Origin: an uncultured Lachnospiraceae bacterium
GTDB taxonomy: Bacteria; Bacillota; Clostridia; Lachnospirales; Lachnospiraceae
Assembly: GCA_947175055.1 (NCBI GenBank)
Contig: CAMWLJ010000010.1
Location: 1-55,360, forward strand
Direction: 5' to 3'
DNA length: 55,360 nt
Made by a program: the position numbers and the translations under genes. Below the pieces are notes generated by a model. It worked only from the letters and a program-made list of their open reading frames with translations, searched no databases and was not told the DNA's origin. This document shows positions 42,856-52,050 of this stretch, in pieces. Numbering within the stretch: position 1 is the first letter of the stretch; every line of letters starts with the position of its first letter.

Positions 42856-44880
42856 ATGAATAAGGGAAAGTATTATATTACGACGGCGATTGCTTATACT
42901 TCCGGCACACCGCATATCGGAAACAGCTATGAGATCGTGCTGGCGGACAGCATTGCCCGTTTCAAGAGGAAAGATGGATATGATGTGTTCTTTCAGACGG
43001 GAACCGATGAGCATGGCCAGAAGATCGAACTTAAGGCGCAGGAGCAGGGCGTGTCTCCGAAACAATTCGTAGATCATGTGGCCGGGGAGATCCGCAGGAT
43101 CTGTGACTCTCTGAATACGTCTTATGATAAGTTTATCCGCACGACGGATGAGGATCATGAGAAGCAGGTACAGAAGATTTTCCGGAAATTATATGATCAG
43201 GGAGATATCTATAAGGGATACTATGAGGGGATGTATTGTACACCCTGCGAGTCTTTCTGGACGGAGTCACAGCTGGTAGACGGCAAGTGCCCTGACTGCG
43301 GCAGGGAGGTGAAGCCTGCCAGGGAGGAAGCATATTTCTTTAAGATGAGCAAATATGCGGATAAGCTGATCGAACACATTAATGCACATCCGGAATTTAT
43401 CCAGCCGGTATCCCGCAAGAATGAGATGATGAATAACTTTCTTTTGCCGGGACTGCAGGATCTGTGTGTGTCCAGGACTTCCTACAAATGGGGCATTCCG
43501 GTAGACTTCGACGATAAGCACGTGATCTATGTGTGGATGGATGCGCTGTCAAACTATATTACGGGTATTGGTTTTGATACGGACGGTGGAAGCACGGAGC
43601 AATACAACACATTATGGCCGGCGGATCTGCATCTGATCGGTAAGGACATCATCCGTTTTCATACGATCTACTGGCCGATCTTCCTGATGGCGTTGGGTGA
43701 GCCACTGCCCAAACAGGTATTTGGACACCCCTGGCTGTTGCAGGGAGATGGTAAGATGAGTAAATCCAAGGGTAACGTAATCTATGCAGATGATCTGATC
43801 GATTTCTTTGGTGTGGATGCAGTGCGGTATTTTGTTCTGCATGAGATGCCCTTTGAAAATGATGGTGTGATCACGTGGGATCTGATGGTGGAGCGTATGA
43901 ATTCGGATCTTGCCAATACACTGGGCAACCTGGTAAATAGAACGATCTCCATGAGCAACAAATATTTTGGCGGACTGGTGTCCAACAAGAAGATAGGTGT
44001 CGATGAAGGTACGGAGGATGTGGATGCGGATCTGTTCCGTGTAGTGGCTGACACTTACAACAGAGTGGAGAAGAAGATGGATGAGCTGCGGGTTGCAGAT
44101 GCCATTACGGAAATCTTCGTTCTGTTTAAACGCTGTAACAAATATATTGACGAGACAATGCCCTGGATTCTGGCTAAAGATGAGGCAAAGAAGGACAGGC
44201 TGGCAACGGTGCTCTATAATCTGTTAAATGGTATTTTGGCAGGGGCATCTCTTTTGGAACCTTTTATGCCGGATACGGCAGCGGCAATCTCTGCACAGAT
44301 CAAGGCAGAGTTGGTTGACTTTGGGGTGTTGGAGGAGTGCGCGAAGAGCCAGGATACTGAGAAAGTGTCAACGCTGTATCCTACGGATAATCGTGTTACC
44401 GATACGCCGGAGATTCTTTTTGCCAGACAGGATCTGAAGGAGATCACTGAGAGAGTTGAGGCGATGCTTGCCAAACGTAGGGCGGCAGCCGGTAAGGAAG
44501 AGACGGCAGAAGCGGAAGAAGTGCCGGAGGATGTGATCGATCTTGAGGCGAAAGCGACAATCTCCTATGACGTGTTTGACCAGTGTCAATTCCAGGTGGG
44601 TGAGATTCTGGAGTGTAAGGAGGTTCCTAAGTCCAAGAAGCTTCTGTGCTCTAAAGTGCGAGTGGGATCTGAAGTAAGACAGATCCTGTCCGGTATCAAA
44701 CAGCATTACAGTGCAGAAGAGATGGTGGGCAAGAAGGTCATGGTCCTGGTCAATCTGCAGCCGAGAGAGATTGCCGGCATGATGTCCGAAGGCATGTTGC
44801 TGTGCGCAGAAGATGCAGATGGAAAACTGTCGTTAATGACACCTGAGAGGCCGATGCCGGCCGGAGCGGAGATCTGCTAG
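42856..44880 (+). CDS. metG: Methionyl-tRNA synthetase
   Basis: This class I synthetase of 674 residues charges tRNA-Met. The HIGH motif appears as AYTSGTPHIGNSYE, zinc ligands as CTPCESFW and CPDCG, and the KMSKS loop as GDGKMSKSKGNV. An anticodon-binding domain follows, then a C-terminal OB-fold tRNA-binding domain (QFQVGEILECKEVPKSKKLL, LQPREIAGMMSEGMLLCAED). Both synthetase and appended EMAP-like domain are full length. Its expression is controlled by the T-box leader directly upstream. Confidence 0.97.
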   Translation: MNKGKYYITTAIAYTSGTPHIGNSYEIVLADSIARFKRKDGYDVFFQTGTDEHGQKIELKAQEQGVSPKQFVDHVAGEIRRICDSLNTSYDKFIRTTDEDHEKQVQKIFRKLYDQGDIYKGYYEGMYCTPCESFWTESQLVDGKCPDCGREVKPAREEAYFFKMSKYADKLIEHINAHPEFIQPVSRKNEMMNNFLLPGLQDLCVSRTSYKWGIPVDFDDKHVIYVWMDALSNYITGIGFDTDGGSTEQYNTLWPADLHLIGKDIIRFHTIYWPIFLMALGEPLPKQVFGHPWLLQGDGKMSKSKGNVIYADDLIDFFGVDAVRYFVLHEMPFENDGVITWDLMVERMNSDLANTLGNLVNRTISMSNKYFGGLVSNKKIGVDEGTEDVDADLFRVVADTYNRVEKKMDELRVADAITEIFVLFKRCNKYIDETMPWILAKDEAKKDRLATVLYNLLNGILAGASLLEPFMPDTAAAISAQIKAELVDFGVLEECAKSQDTEKVSTLYPTDNRVTDTPEILFARQDLKEITERVEAMLAKRRAAAGKEETAEAEEVPEDVIDLEAKATISYDVFDQCQFQVGEILECKEVPKSKKLLCSKVRVGSEVRQILSGIKQHYSAEEMVGKKVMVLVNLQPREIAGMMSEGMLLCAEDADGKLSLMTPERPMPAGAEIC

Positions 44881-44912
44881 TAGATCTGCCAGAATAAGGA
44901 GGGGACTTGTCA

Positions 44913-45845
44913 GTGGTGAAGAAACAGGAATTTTATTTTGACTCCAGAGACCGGGAGCATAAGATTCATGCCATCAGATGGATACCGGAGACGGAGAGAC
45001 CGGTCTGTGTTGTACAGATCGTGCATGGCATGGCCGAATATATAGATAGATACGACGAGTTTGCCTCTTATCTGGCAGGTAAGGGAATCCTGGTAGTGGG
45101 AGACGATCATTTAGGACACGGCAGATCTGTCAGACAGGGAGAGCCTTACGGCTATTTCTGCAAGGAGGACGCTGCGACGGTGCTGGTGCGGGATGAGCAC
45201 AGGCTTAAGAAGATGACACAGGAGCAATATCCGAATATTCCCTATATTATATTGGGACACAGTATGGGTTCCTTTATCACACGCAATTATCTGTTTCGTT
45301 ACGGCAGCGGTATTGATGGGGCTGTCATTGTGGGGACAGGGATGCAGCCAAAGATAGCGCTTCTTTCGGCCCGGATGTTAGCCGGACTGCAGAGAATATT
45401 CTGCGGGCCGAAGCATGTGAGCGGCCTTTTGAATGTGGCGGCATTTGGTGCATATAATAAGAGGATTGCGTCTCGCAAAACGCTTTTTGACTGGCTTTCC
45501 AGAAATGAAGAGAATGTGCGGCGTTATATAGAAGATCCATTGTGTGGATTTACCTTCACGATCAATGGTTTTCAGACGCTTTTCCATCTGATCTGGAACC
45601 TGCATGATGAGAAGAGACTTCAGGAGATGCCTAAGCGCCTACCGGTTCTTTTCTTGTCCGGAGAAGATGACCCGGTGGGGAATTATGGCCAGGGTGTAAA
45701 GCAGGTATATCAGTCTTTCCTGCGGGCCGGTTTGGAGAATGTACAGATAAAGCTGTATCCTGAAGACAGACATGAGATTTTGAACGAGGTAGATAGAGAG
45801 AACATCTACGACGATGTTTATCGTTGGATCCTGCAGAGGATCTGA
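44913..45845 (+). CDS. Alpha/beta hydrolase, lysophospholipase / monoglyceride lipase-like
   Basis: The 310-residue serine hydrolase of the Hydrolase_4 group has the oxyanion region QIVHGMAEYIDRYDEFA, DDHLGHGRS, the nucleophile elbow LGHSMGSF, the acid Asp in FLSGEDDPVG and the His in PEDRHEILNE, so the triad is complete. There is no signal peptide. It probably hydrolyses lysolipids or monoacylglycerols in the cytoplasm; the substrate is unproven. GTG 44913 is chosen because AAGGAGGGG (44896-44904) is 8 nt away; TTG 44907 is too close. Confidence 0.88.
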   Translation: MVKKQEFYFDSRDREHKIHAIRWIPETERPVCVVQIVHGMAEYIDRYDEFASYLAGKGILVVGDDHLGHGRSVRQGEPYGYFCKEDAATVLVRDEHRLKKMTQEQYPNIPYIILGHSMGSFITRNYLFRYGSGIDGAVIVGTGMQPKIALLSARMLAGLQRIFCGPKHVSGLLNVAAFGAYNKRIASRKTLFDWLSRNEENVRRYIEDPLCGFTFTINGFQTLFHLIWNLHDEKRLQEMPKRLPVLFLSGEDDPVGNYGQGVKQVYQSFLRAGLENVQIKLYPEDRHEILNEVDRENIYDDVYRWILQRI

Positions 45846-45969
45846 CCGGAAGTTGTGTCAAGGCTGACATGAGTGCAGATCTGTTTTAATGTTGTTGTGA
45901 ACGGTTGAGCCGTGAACCGTAATATTTTGTTCGATTTGAGATTTCGTGAAGAGGAATCATGGGGGTAGA

Positions 45970-46464
45970 ATGGGAAGACATAAGTGGCGGCGGAGATTGA
46001 TTATATTGGTGATCCTGTGTATTGGCGGCGTGATTTTTTTAAATCCGGACAGGAAGGCGGATGGTCATACGAATGACACCGCGTCGGGCAGCAAGGCAGA
46101 TGAGACGATCGTCGGCTGGATGATCGAGAAGATAGCAGCCGGAGAGGTGGATCTGGCGGAAGAAAACAGTATCAGGCAGATGTTTGGTGAAGCTGAGGGA
46201 GAGCTTGGAATCACTCTGACAGAGACCGAGAAAGATAACGTAACAGGATTTCTGCGGACACTTGGAACGATAGAGGTTGAAACCGGGGATTTCATAGAAC
46301 AAGCGAAGGAGAAATACCAACAATACAGCACGGGATTCGTTGAGGAAGCGAATGAAGCTATTAATGAAGCGGTGGAGAATGCAGTGACAGATGCAGCACA
46401 CAACTTTTTTGACAGTATGCAAAGTGCGGTGGCGGATTTCTTCAAAAATCTGCTCCCGAAGTAA
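45970..46464 (+). CDS. Small exported or membrane-anchored protein of unknown function
   Basis: This 164-residue protein has a basic start (MGRHKWRRR), then one hydrophobic segment (LIILVILCIGGVIFL, about 10-24) and an acidic helical remainder (DETIVGWMIEKIAAGEVDLA ... LTETEKDNVTGFLRTLGTIE). The TETEKDNV..FL pattern is faintly like the C-terminal part of DUF1002 proteins; I do not assign it. ATG 45970 after GGGGGT is preferred to GTG 45946. It is probably external, tethered by its N-terminus. Confidence 0.6.
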   Translation: MGRHKWRRRLIILVILCIGGVIFLNPDRKADGHTNDTASGSKADETIVGWMIEKIAAGEVDLAEENSIRQMFGEAEGELGITLTETEKDNVTGFLRTLGTIEVETGDFIEQAKEKYQQYSTGFVEEANEAINEAVENAVTDAAHNFFDSMQSAVADFFKNLLPK

Positions 46465-46657
46465 ATCTGATTCAGCGTGCCACTGGCGAAAGACAGGTCG
46501 CAGAGCCTGTACAAAAGACATGAGGGTTGAGCCTGTAATACGGTAGGTGGCCGGACACTGATCCATGTGGCGAAAATGTGGCAGTGTGATACAAAGAACG
46601 CATGATTTTGCCTTCTTTGACCATACTATATAGAAATGGTCAGAGGAGGCGATTTCT

Positions 46658-47650
46658 ATGAAAATAGCATTTTTCAGTACGAAACCGTATGATAAGATAT
46701 GGTTTGAACCTATGGGAAAGGAGTACGGATTTGAGATTCATTTCTTTGAAATGTCATTTCAGGAGGAAACGATCTCACTTGCGCGGGGATTTGATGCGAT
46801 CTGTATCTTTGTCAATGATTATGTGAATGCCAGAATGATCGATCAGCTCCACGAGATGAAGGTCAGGGCGATTCTGCTTCGGAGCGCAGGTTTTAATCAC
46901 GTGGACGTGCAGGCGGCAGAGGATAAGCTTTGTATCCTGCGGGTGCCGAGTTATTCTCCGGAGGCGGTGGCAGAATTTGCGATCGGTATGATATTGACTG
47001 TGAACCGATTCACGCACAAGGCATATAATAGAACAAGGGAATTTAATATGAGTCTGAATGGCTTAATGGGAGTGGATCTGTACCAGAAGACGGCAGGCAT
47101 TATCGGTACAGGTAAGATCGGCCAGGCTATGATACGTATCTGTAGAGGGTTTGGCATGCACGTGGTGGCTTATGACCCGTACCCGAATAAGGAGCTGTCA
47201 GTGGAATATGTGTCGTTGGAGAAACTGATGGCGCAGGCGGACTTGATCTCGCTGCATTGTCCTTTGACTTCGGATACGAAGCATATTGTTAACAGAGCGA
47301 CCATAGACCATATGAAACAGGGCGTCTATCTGGTGAATACTTCCCGCGGAGCGCTGATCGATACGGATGCGTTGATCGATGGGCTTGTGGCCGGGAAATT
47401 CGGAGGCGTGGGATTGGATGTCTATGAGGAAGAAGAAGGAATTTTCTATGAGGACAAGTCGGGAGAGATCATGCAGGATGAGAATTTGGCGCGGCTGATG
47501 ACTTTTCCGAATGTGTTGATAACCTCTCATATGGGGTTTTTCACGAAAGAAGCCATGCAGGCCATAGCCAAAGTTACGCTGGAGAATGCATATGCATTTG
47601 AAAATGGGCTGCCGCTTAAGAACAGAGTATCGGCGCAGCAGGCGGGCTGA
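46658..47650 (+). CDS. D-2-hydroxyacid dehydrogenase (D-lactate dehydrogenase-like)
   Basis: This 330-residue NAD-dependent enzyme has the Rossmann motif GIIGTGKIGQAM. Catalytic residues are Arg in VNTSRGALIDT, Glu in DVYEEEEG and His in TSHMGFFTKEA; the active-site lid has RSAGFNHVD. Length and the YEEEE motif match fermentative D-lactate dehydrogenases (LdhA), which reduce pyruvate to D-lactate and regenerate NAD+. GAGGAGG lies upstream of the ATG. It appears to be monocistronic. Confidence 0.9.
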   Translation: MKIAFFSTKPYDKIWFEPMGKEYGFEIHFFEMSFQEETISLARGFDAICIFVNDYVNARMIDQLHEMKVRAILLRSAGFNHVDVQAAEDKLCILRVPSYSPEAVAEFAIGMILTVNRFTHKAYNRTREFNMSLNGLMGVDLYQKTAGIIGTGKIGQAMIRICRGFGMHVVAYDPYPNKELSVEYVSLEKLMAQADLISLHCPLTSDTKHIVNRATIDHMKQGVYLVNTSRGALIDTDALIDGLVAGKFGGVGLDVYEEEEGIFYEDKSGEIMQDENLARLMTFPNVLITSHMGFFTKEAMQAIAKVTLENAYAFENGLPLKNRVSAQQAG

Positions 47651-47728
47651 AGCCTGAAACCGTGCGAAGAGAGACTTTCATTTTAAGAGGTTGTATGTTT
47701 ATCCCAAATACGCTAAAATATAGATAAC

Positions 47729-48223
47729 ATGTTAAAGGAGCTGCGGGAAAGGGTGGAAACGTTTTATCAGATCAGAAGCGCATACCGTGATGAATGGGAA
47801 GATGCCATGGCGTTAGCGTGGAAGACCTTCCTGCAGTTTGAGGCGGATGTCTATTCTGCGGCGGGCGTGCAAAATTTCGAGAATTTTATTACGGATGCCA
47901 CGCTGCACAGGATGTTTATCATGGGGGCCTATCAAATGTTCGTGGCATTGGATCGGCAAAGAATCATTGGTATGATCACGTTGCGCGATTCAAAGCATAT
48001 CTCGCTGTTGTTTGTAGATGAGAAATATCACAGGCAGGGGATAGGACGTGCGCTGGTGAAACAGCTGACGGATTATATGGCGGAGGAGATGGGAATCCGT
48101 CAGGTGACAGTCAATGCGTCTCCATATGGGGTAGGATTTTATCATAAGCTGGGATTTCGGGATCTGCGTCCCGAGGAACAGAAGGATGGTATCATCTATA
48201 CCCCCATGGAACTTAAATTTTAA
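47729..48223 (+). CDS. GNAT-family N-acetyltransferase
   Basis: The 164-residue protein has the acetyl-CoA site motif HISLLFVDEKYHRQGIGRAL (V-x-x-x-x-R-G-x-G-x-A type) and the C-terminal VTVNASPYGVGFYHKLGF. The acceptor substrate cannot be told. The start is uncertain: ATG 47729 has no clear ribosome-binding site, and GTG 47753 after GGGAAAGG would begin at VETFYQIRSA. It ends 17 bp before the HD-domain gene, so they may be co-transcribed. Confidence 0.85.
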   Translation: MLKELRERVETFYQIRSAYRDEWEDAMALAWKTFLQFEADVYSAAGVQNFENFITDATLHRMFIMGAYQMFVALDRQRIIGMITLRDSKHISLLFVDEKYHRQGIGRALVKQLTDYMAEEMGIRQVTVNASPYGVGFYHKLGFRDLRPEEQKDGIIYTPMELKF

Positions 48224-48240
48224 GATGCGAGGATACATAT

Positions 48241-49497
48241 ATGGAGTATATTAAGAGTAAAGACATTTTCTTGTTGGTGAGGGATACTTTGAAAATAGTC
48301 TATCCCCGGTTGATGAAGCATGGTTCGAGAGTGGCATATATGGTCTATACGATGCTTCGGGAAGAGGGGAAGTATGAGGAATTTGAACTGGCTGATATGG
48401 TAATGGTGGCAACGCTTCATGATATCGGTGCCTACAAGACAGAGCGGGAAAGGCTTGGGGATATTCTGCGGTATGAGTCTAAAGAGTGTATGGCCCATGC
48501 CATTTACGGCTATCTGTTTTTTAAGTACCTGTCTCCGCTGCCGGAGCTGGCCAAGGTGATCATGTACCATCATATGGATTATGAACAGCTTCAGAAAGTT
48601 AATTATGAGTATAAGGAACTGGCTGCCTATATCAATATTGCCGAGAAGATGGATCACTATTCTACAGCGCTGGGAGACAAGTTTGAAATGGGCATGTTTC
48701 AGAAGTATGCCGGCACGAAACTGTCGGATGACGGTCTTTTTCTCTTTTATAAATGTGAAGATAAGTACGGTATGTTTGAGAAGATCCGAAGCGGGGTCTA
48801 CCTTAAAGAATTAGATGACATTATCGAATACATGATCTTCAATAATGAAGATAAGAAGAAATTTCTCGAGATGCTGATGTACTGTCAGGGATTTTTCCGC
48901 AGTCAGATGGTGATGGAGACAGCGATGGCAGTCTGCGTCAGTGAAGAGATCGCCAAGGAGATGATGCTTCCACTGCAGAAGAGGGAAATCCTCTATTACG
49001 GGACTCTGATCCATGATATCGGTATGCTGGCGATCCCCCGGGAAGTGATTGAGAAGCCACGTAAACTGGAACCGAAAGAGGTCAAGCTTTTGAAGACACA
49101 TGTGGAGATCGCAGGTAAGATACTGAGCAGCCGCATGAAGAAAGAAGTGGTCGATATTGTGCTTGCGCACCATGAGAGATGTGACGGAAGCGGATATCCA
49201 AGGCAGCTGACAGACAGCCAGATGAATACCGAGCAGAAGATCTTGCAGGTTGCGGATGTGGTAGTTGCGCTGTTGAATCAGCGGAGCTACCGGAAATCTC
49301 TGCCGAAGGAGAAGATACTTGCCATTTTGGATGACAAGACGGACAGGAGTCGATTGAAGCGTCAGGTAGTTGCTGTTGTCGTACAATCCTATGACAAGAT
49401 CGTAAGCCGCATCAGGGAAGAGTCAGCGCAGATTCTGAAGATGTACGAGACACTGAACAAGCAGTATGAATTGATCAGTAAGAAGTATAATATATAG
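48241..49497 (+). CDS. Tandem HD / HD-GYP phosphohydrolase-like protein
   Basis: This 418-residue protein has two HD-type domains. The first (1-170) keeps His in LMKHGSRVAYMVYT, the doublet ATLHDIGAYKTE and MYHHMDYEQ. The second (210-400) has the HD-GYP doublet LIHDIGMLAIPREVIEKP and HHERCDGSGYP, the cyclic-di-GMP phosphodiesterase signature. Its first expected metal His is missing (RSQMVMETAMAV where H..RVA would be). Activity may thus rest on a partial metal site, or the second domain may be regulatory. A diguanylate cyclase is encoded nearby at 50282. Confidence 0.87.
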   Translation: MEYIKSKDIFLLVRDTLKIVYPRLMKHGSRVAYMVYTMLREEGKYEEFELADMVMVATLHDIGAYKTERERLGDILRYESKECMAHAIYGYLFFKYLSPLPELAKVIMYHHMDYEQLQKVNYEYKELAAYINIAEKMDHYSTALGDKFEMGMFQKYAGTKLSDDGLFLFYKCEDKYGMFEKIRSGVYLKELDDIIEYMIFNNEDKKKFLEMLMYCQGFFRSQMVMETAMAVCVSEEIAKEMMLPLQKREILYYGTLIHDIGMLAIPREVIEKPRKLEPKEVKLLKTHVEIAGKILSSRMKKEVVDIVLAHHERCDGSGYPRQLTDSQMNTEQKILQVADVVVALLNQRSYRKSLPKEKILAILDDKTDRSRLKRQVVAVVVQSYDKIVSRIREESAQILKMYETLNKQYELISKKYNI

Positions 49498-49608
49498 GCG
49501 ACTGTAACAGTTCAGCCACATAAAATTTATTATTTATATAGCTTTTTAGAGTTCCTTTGTAATATAATAAAGGAATGAGTTGCTAAAGATTATAGGAGTG
49601 AGACAGTT

Positions 49609-50298
49609 ATGGGAAGATTTTTGGACTTGGATAGTCCGCTCATGCGGACTTTAAACCGTGTAGCAGATCTGATGATACTGAATCTGGTCATGATCGTATG
49701 TTGTATACCGATCATAACAATAGGCGCCTCTGTCACGGCTATGCATTATGTTATACTAAAGATGGTGAGAGGAGAAGAAGGTTATCTGATCAAAGGGTTT
49801 TTCAAGTCATTTGCTGCAAACTTTAAGCAGGCCACAGTGATCTGGCTGCTGATGATGGTTGTGATCGCAGTTTATGTCGGGGATGCACTGATATTCTCTT
49901 TCTCCGGAATGGTGTTTCCGAAACCACTGGTGATCGCAGTAGTCGCAGTGGGGGTCGTTCTATATTTGATCTCCATGTATGTGTTTCCCCTGCTTGCCAG
50001 GTTTGAGAATTCGATCAGGAATACTCTGAAGAATGCGGCTCTTATGGCAGTAGGGAATCTGCCCAAGACGCTATTGATGGCTGTTTTTTATGCAATGCCG
50101 CTTGTGATCAGTTATTTTTCGACCTATGCGCTTCTATTTGTTTTCCTGTTTGGAATTACGGCACCGGCTTACGGGGCGGCCTGGTTATACAGTAATATAT
50201 TTAAGAAGTTTGAACCGGAAGTGGAAGTAGTCTCAGATATGGATTTTTCGGTCGATGTGGGTGAGATAGGTGAGGAAGTCAATGGAGAAGAAGAATAA
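49609..50298 (+). CDS. DUF624 / YesL-family membrane protein
   Basis: This 229-residue integral membrane protein has five or six helices. N-terminal FLDLDSPLMRTLNRVADLMI, LNLVMIVCCIPIITIGASVT and the loop VRGEEGYLIKGFFKSFAANF are typical of DUF624 (YesL). Family members often sit beside YesM/YesN sugar-signalling genes in Bacillus; their function is unknown. Here the gene overlaps a diguanylate cyclase gene by 17 nt, which implies co-translation and perhaps joint signalling. Confidence 0.88.
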   Translation: MGRFLDLDSPLMRTLNRVADLMILNLVMIVCCIPIITIGASVTAMHYVILKMVRGEEGYLIKGFFKSFAANFKQATVIWLLMMVVIAVYVGDALIFSFSGMVFPKPLVIAVVAVGVVLYLISMYVFPLLARFENSIRNTLKNAALMAVGNLPKTLLMAVFYAMPLVISYFSTYALLFVFLFGITAPAYGAAWLYSNIFKKFEPEVEVVSDMDFSVDVGEIGEEVNGEEE

Positions 50299-51772
50299 GT
50301 CTTCGGTATTGCAGTGGATCGTTCCATTTGCTATCCCGATGATCATAGTGTTGATCATATTGTTTAATTTCTCGGTTAGAACGAATACGTATGCAAAGGA
50401 ATCGGTCTCTGACGATATGTTTCGTTCGGCAAGGCGATATGCGAAAGAAGTGGTCAATGAGTTGGCAACGGTTGGCAGAGCGGTGAATTCTGTCTGCACT
50501 ATGTTGGAACAGGATCAGACTCTGGACGATGAGCAGATCGTTGCCCTGGTCAGAATCGTAGCAGACTGTGCGGAGGCTTCCAGAGTAGAGCTGTGCAACG
50601 GCGAAGGGAATGGTGTCGACCAGTTGGGGAATAAGGTTTCTATTGGAGAGGAACCGTATTTTAAAGAGATCCAAATTTCTGACAGTCCTTTTCTGTACAT
50701 AGAGGGAGAAGACGATGCGACAAAAAGGTCTATCCTGGTAGTAGAGAGTGTTGGTAAGGATGAGGGAAACTTCATGCTTCTTTATTATCCGGTGGAGAAG
50801 TTTGACAGCCTGCTTTGTGAGGAAGATCTGGAATCGGGCGCTTTTCTTGCGTTGATAGATTCAGCGGGCAGAATTCTATCGGCTTCCGGCAGCGAAAGCA
50901 AGATGATTGAAAGCGGAAATCTGCTGGAAGCTGTTCAGGGTGCGGATCCGGCAGAAGCACAGCGTATCAGGGATGCCATGGCAGGAAATATGCAGGGAGC
51001 GTGCAGTGTGAAGACGGATCAAGAGAGTCGTACATTGTATTTTGCACCGCTTGGAAAGAATCAATGGGGAATCATACTGGGTGTTCCGCAGAGTCATGTT
51101 GATCAACTGGTTGGGGTTCAGTGGAAGAATACGAAAGGGATGCTTATTTCTCTGATCGTTGTGTTCCTTGTTTTCTGTTGCTTTATTATGGTGGTAGATA
51201 CGATCGGAAGAATCCGTGATAATAAGCAGAAGAAAGAGTTGGAGAATAAGGCGGATACGGATCTGCTGACCGGCTTGAATAATAAATTGGCGACAGAGCG
51301 TAAGATTAAGAATTATATGGCGCAGAATCCGAAGACACAGTGTATGATGTTTCTTCTGGATGTGGATAATTTTAAGACGGTCAATGATACGATGGGGCAT
51401 GCTTTCGGTGATGAGGTGCTCAGTACGCTGGGAGAAGAGATCAGTTCAATCTTTCGTGCATCCGATATCATCGGTCGGGTAGGTGGAGATGAGTTCATGA
51501 TCTTCCTCAAAGCGGTGTCAACTCCAGAGGTCATTCGCAAAGAAGCCAGGAAAGTAGAGGATTTCTTCCGGAACTTTCACGTTGGTGAGCAAGTGAAATA
51601 TGCGGTACATGCCAGCATTGGTGTGGCAGTTTTTCCTCATGAAGGCGTTGATTTTGAGACGTTGTATAAGGCAGCCGATCAGGGGCTGTATAAGGCGAAG
51701 CGACGCGGGAAGGATCAATTGGCGTTTTATGATGATAAGTGGGGAGAGTTCGTAGAAGACGATAGTATATGA
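50282..51772 (+). CDS. Membrane diguanylate cyclase with extracytoplasmic sensor (Cache-like)
   Basis: The 496-residue protein has TM1 (about 10-30, VLQWIVPFAIPMIIVLIILF), an extracytoplasmic domain of about 250 residues likely of the Cache type, TM2 (GMLISLIVVFLVFCCFIMVV) and a GGDEF domain. The active site is RVGGDEFMIFLK and is intact. RASD lies exactly five residues before GGDEF, an inhibitory I-site for cyclic-di-GMP feedback. It makes c-di-GMP from GTP in response to an outside ligand. ATG 50282 lies inside the YesL-like gene. Confidence 0.92.
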   Translation: MEKKNKSSVLQWIVPFAIPMIIVLIILFNFSVRTNTYAKESVSDDMFRSARRYAKEVVNELATVGRAVNSVCTMLEQDQTLDDEQIVALVRIVADCAEASRVELCNGEGNGVDQLGNKVSIGEEPYFKEIQISDSPFLYIEGEDDATKRSILVVESVGKDEGNFMLLYYPVEKFDSLLCEEDLESGAFLALIDSAGRILSASGSESKMIESGNLLEAVQGADPAEAQRIRDAMAGNMQGACSVKTDQESRTLYFAPLGKNQWGIILGVPQSHVDQLVGVQWKNTKGMLISLIVVFLVFCCFIMVVDTIGRIRDNKQKKELENKADTDLLTGLNNKLATERKIKNYMAQNPKTQCMMFLLDVDNFKTVNDTMGHAFGDEVLSTLGEEISSIFRASDIIGRVGGDEFMIFLKAVSTPEVIRKEARKVEDFFRNFHVGEQVKYAVHASIGVAVFPHEGVDFETLYKAADQGLYKAKRRGKDQLAFYDDKWGEFVEDDSI

Positions 51773-51798
51773 TAAGTGAATCATAGAGAATGTGAAGG

Positions 51799-51827
51799 GA
51801 CGGCGGATATTCTGCCGTCTTTTTTTG
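51799..51827 (+). terminator. Terminator of the YesL-GGDEF operon
   Basis: GACGGC (51799-51804) pairs with GCCGTC (51814-51819), followed by eight T residues. It lies 27 bp after the cyclase stop. Confidence 0.88.
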
Positions 51828-51849
51828 TCATATCTATCAGATTTTTATA

Positions 51850-51878
51850 TTGACATATACCCCATGGGGGTATAATAT
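51850..51878 (+). promoter_or_regulatory. CsoR-type copper operator and promoter
   Basis: TTGACA (51850-51855) is followed by TATAAT (51871-51876), or TAATAT with 17-bp spacing. The perfect dyad TATACCCC-ATG-GGGGTATA (51856-51874) fills the spacer and matches the known CsoR box (TACCCC...GGGGTA). CsoR bound here would block transcription until Cu(I) releases it. Confidence 0.88.
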
Positions 51879-51914
51879 AAAAGAAAAAGACAGTGTTGAC
51901 AGACGAACGACGGG

Positions 51915-51955
51915 TTGTGCATGATGAGGGTTTACTATAAAAGTATGTCGATGGA
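51915..51955 (+). repeat. Block similar to the cas1 upstream region
   Basis: TTGTGCATGATGAGGGTTTA followed by CTATAAAAGTATGTC closely matches 2348-2382 (CTGTGCATGATGAGAGTTCA, then CTTTGTGAAGGGTATGTC). Both lie 60-130 bp before a start codon. Their nature is unknown. Confidence 0.5.
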
Positions 51956-52050
51956 TCGCGGTCGCATGATAGAAAATGATAATACTGGAAATCCTGTAAG
52001 AATGATAGTATGATTTCGGGTTTAGGTAGGAAACAGAGGAGGAAATGAAG

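Noticed and set aside
46658..47650. Considered phosphoglycerate dehydrogenase or glyoxylate reductase for the 2-hydroxyacid dehydrogenase.
   Set aside because: The YEEEEG segment, length and SHMGFFT active-site His context fit D-lactate dehydrogenase better, though the substrate is unproven.
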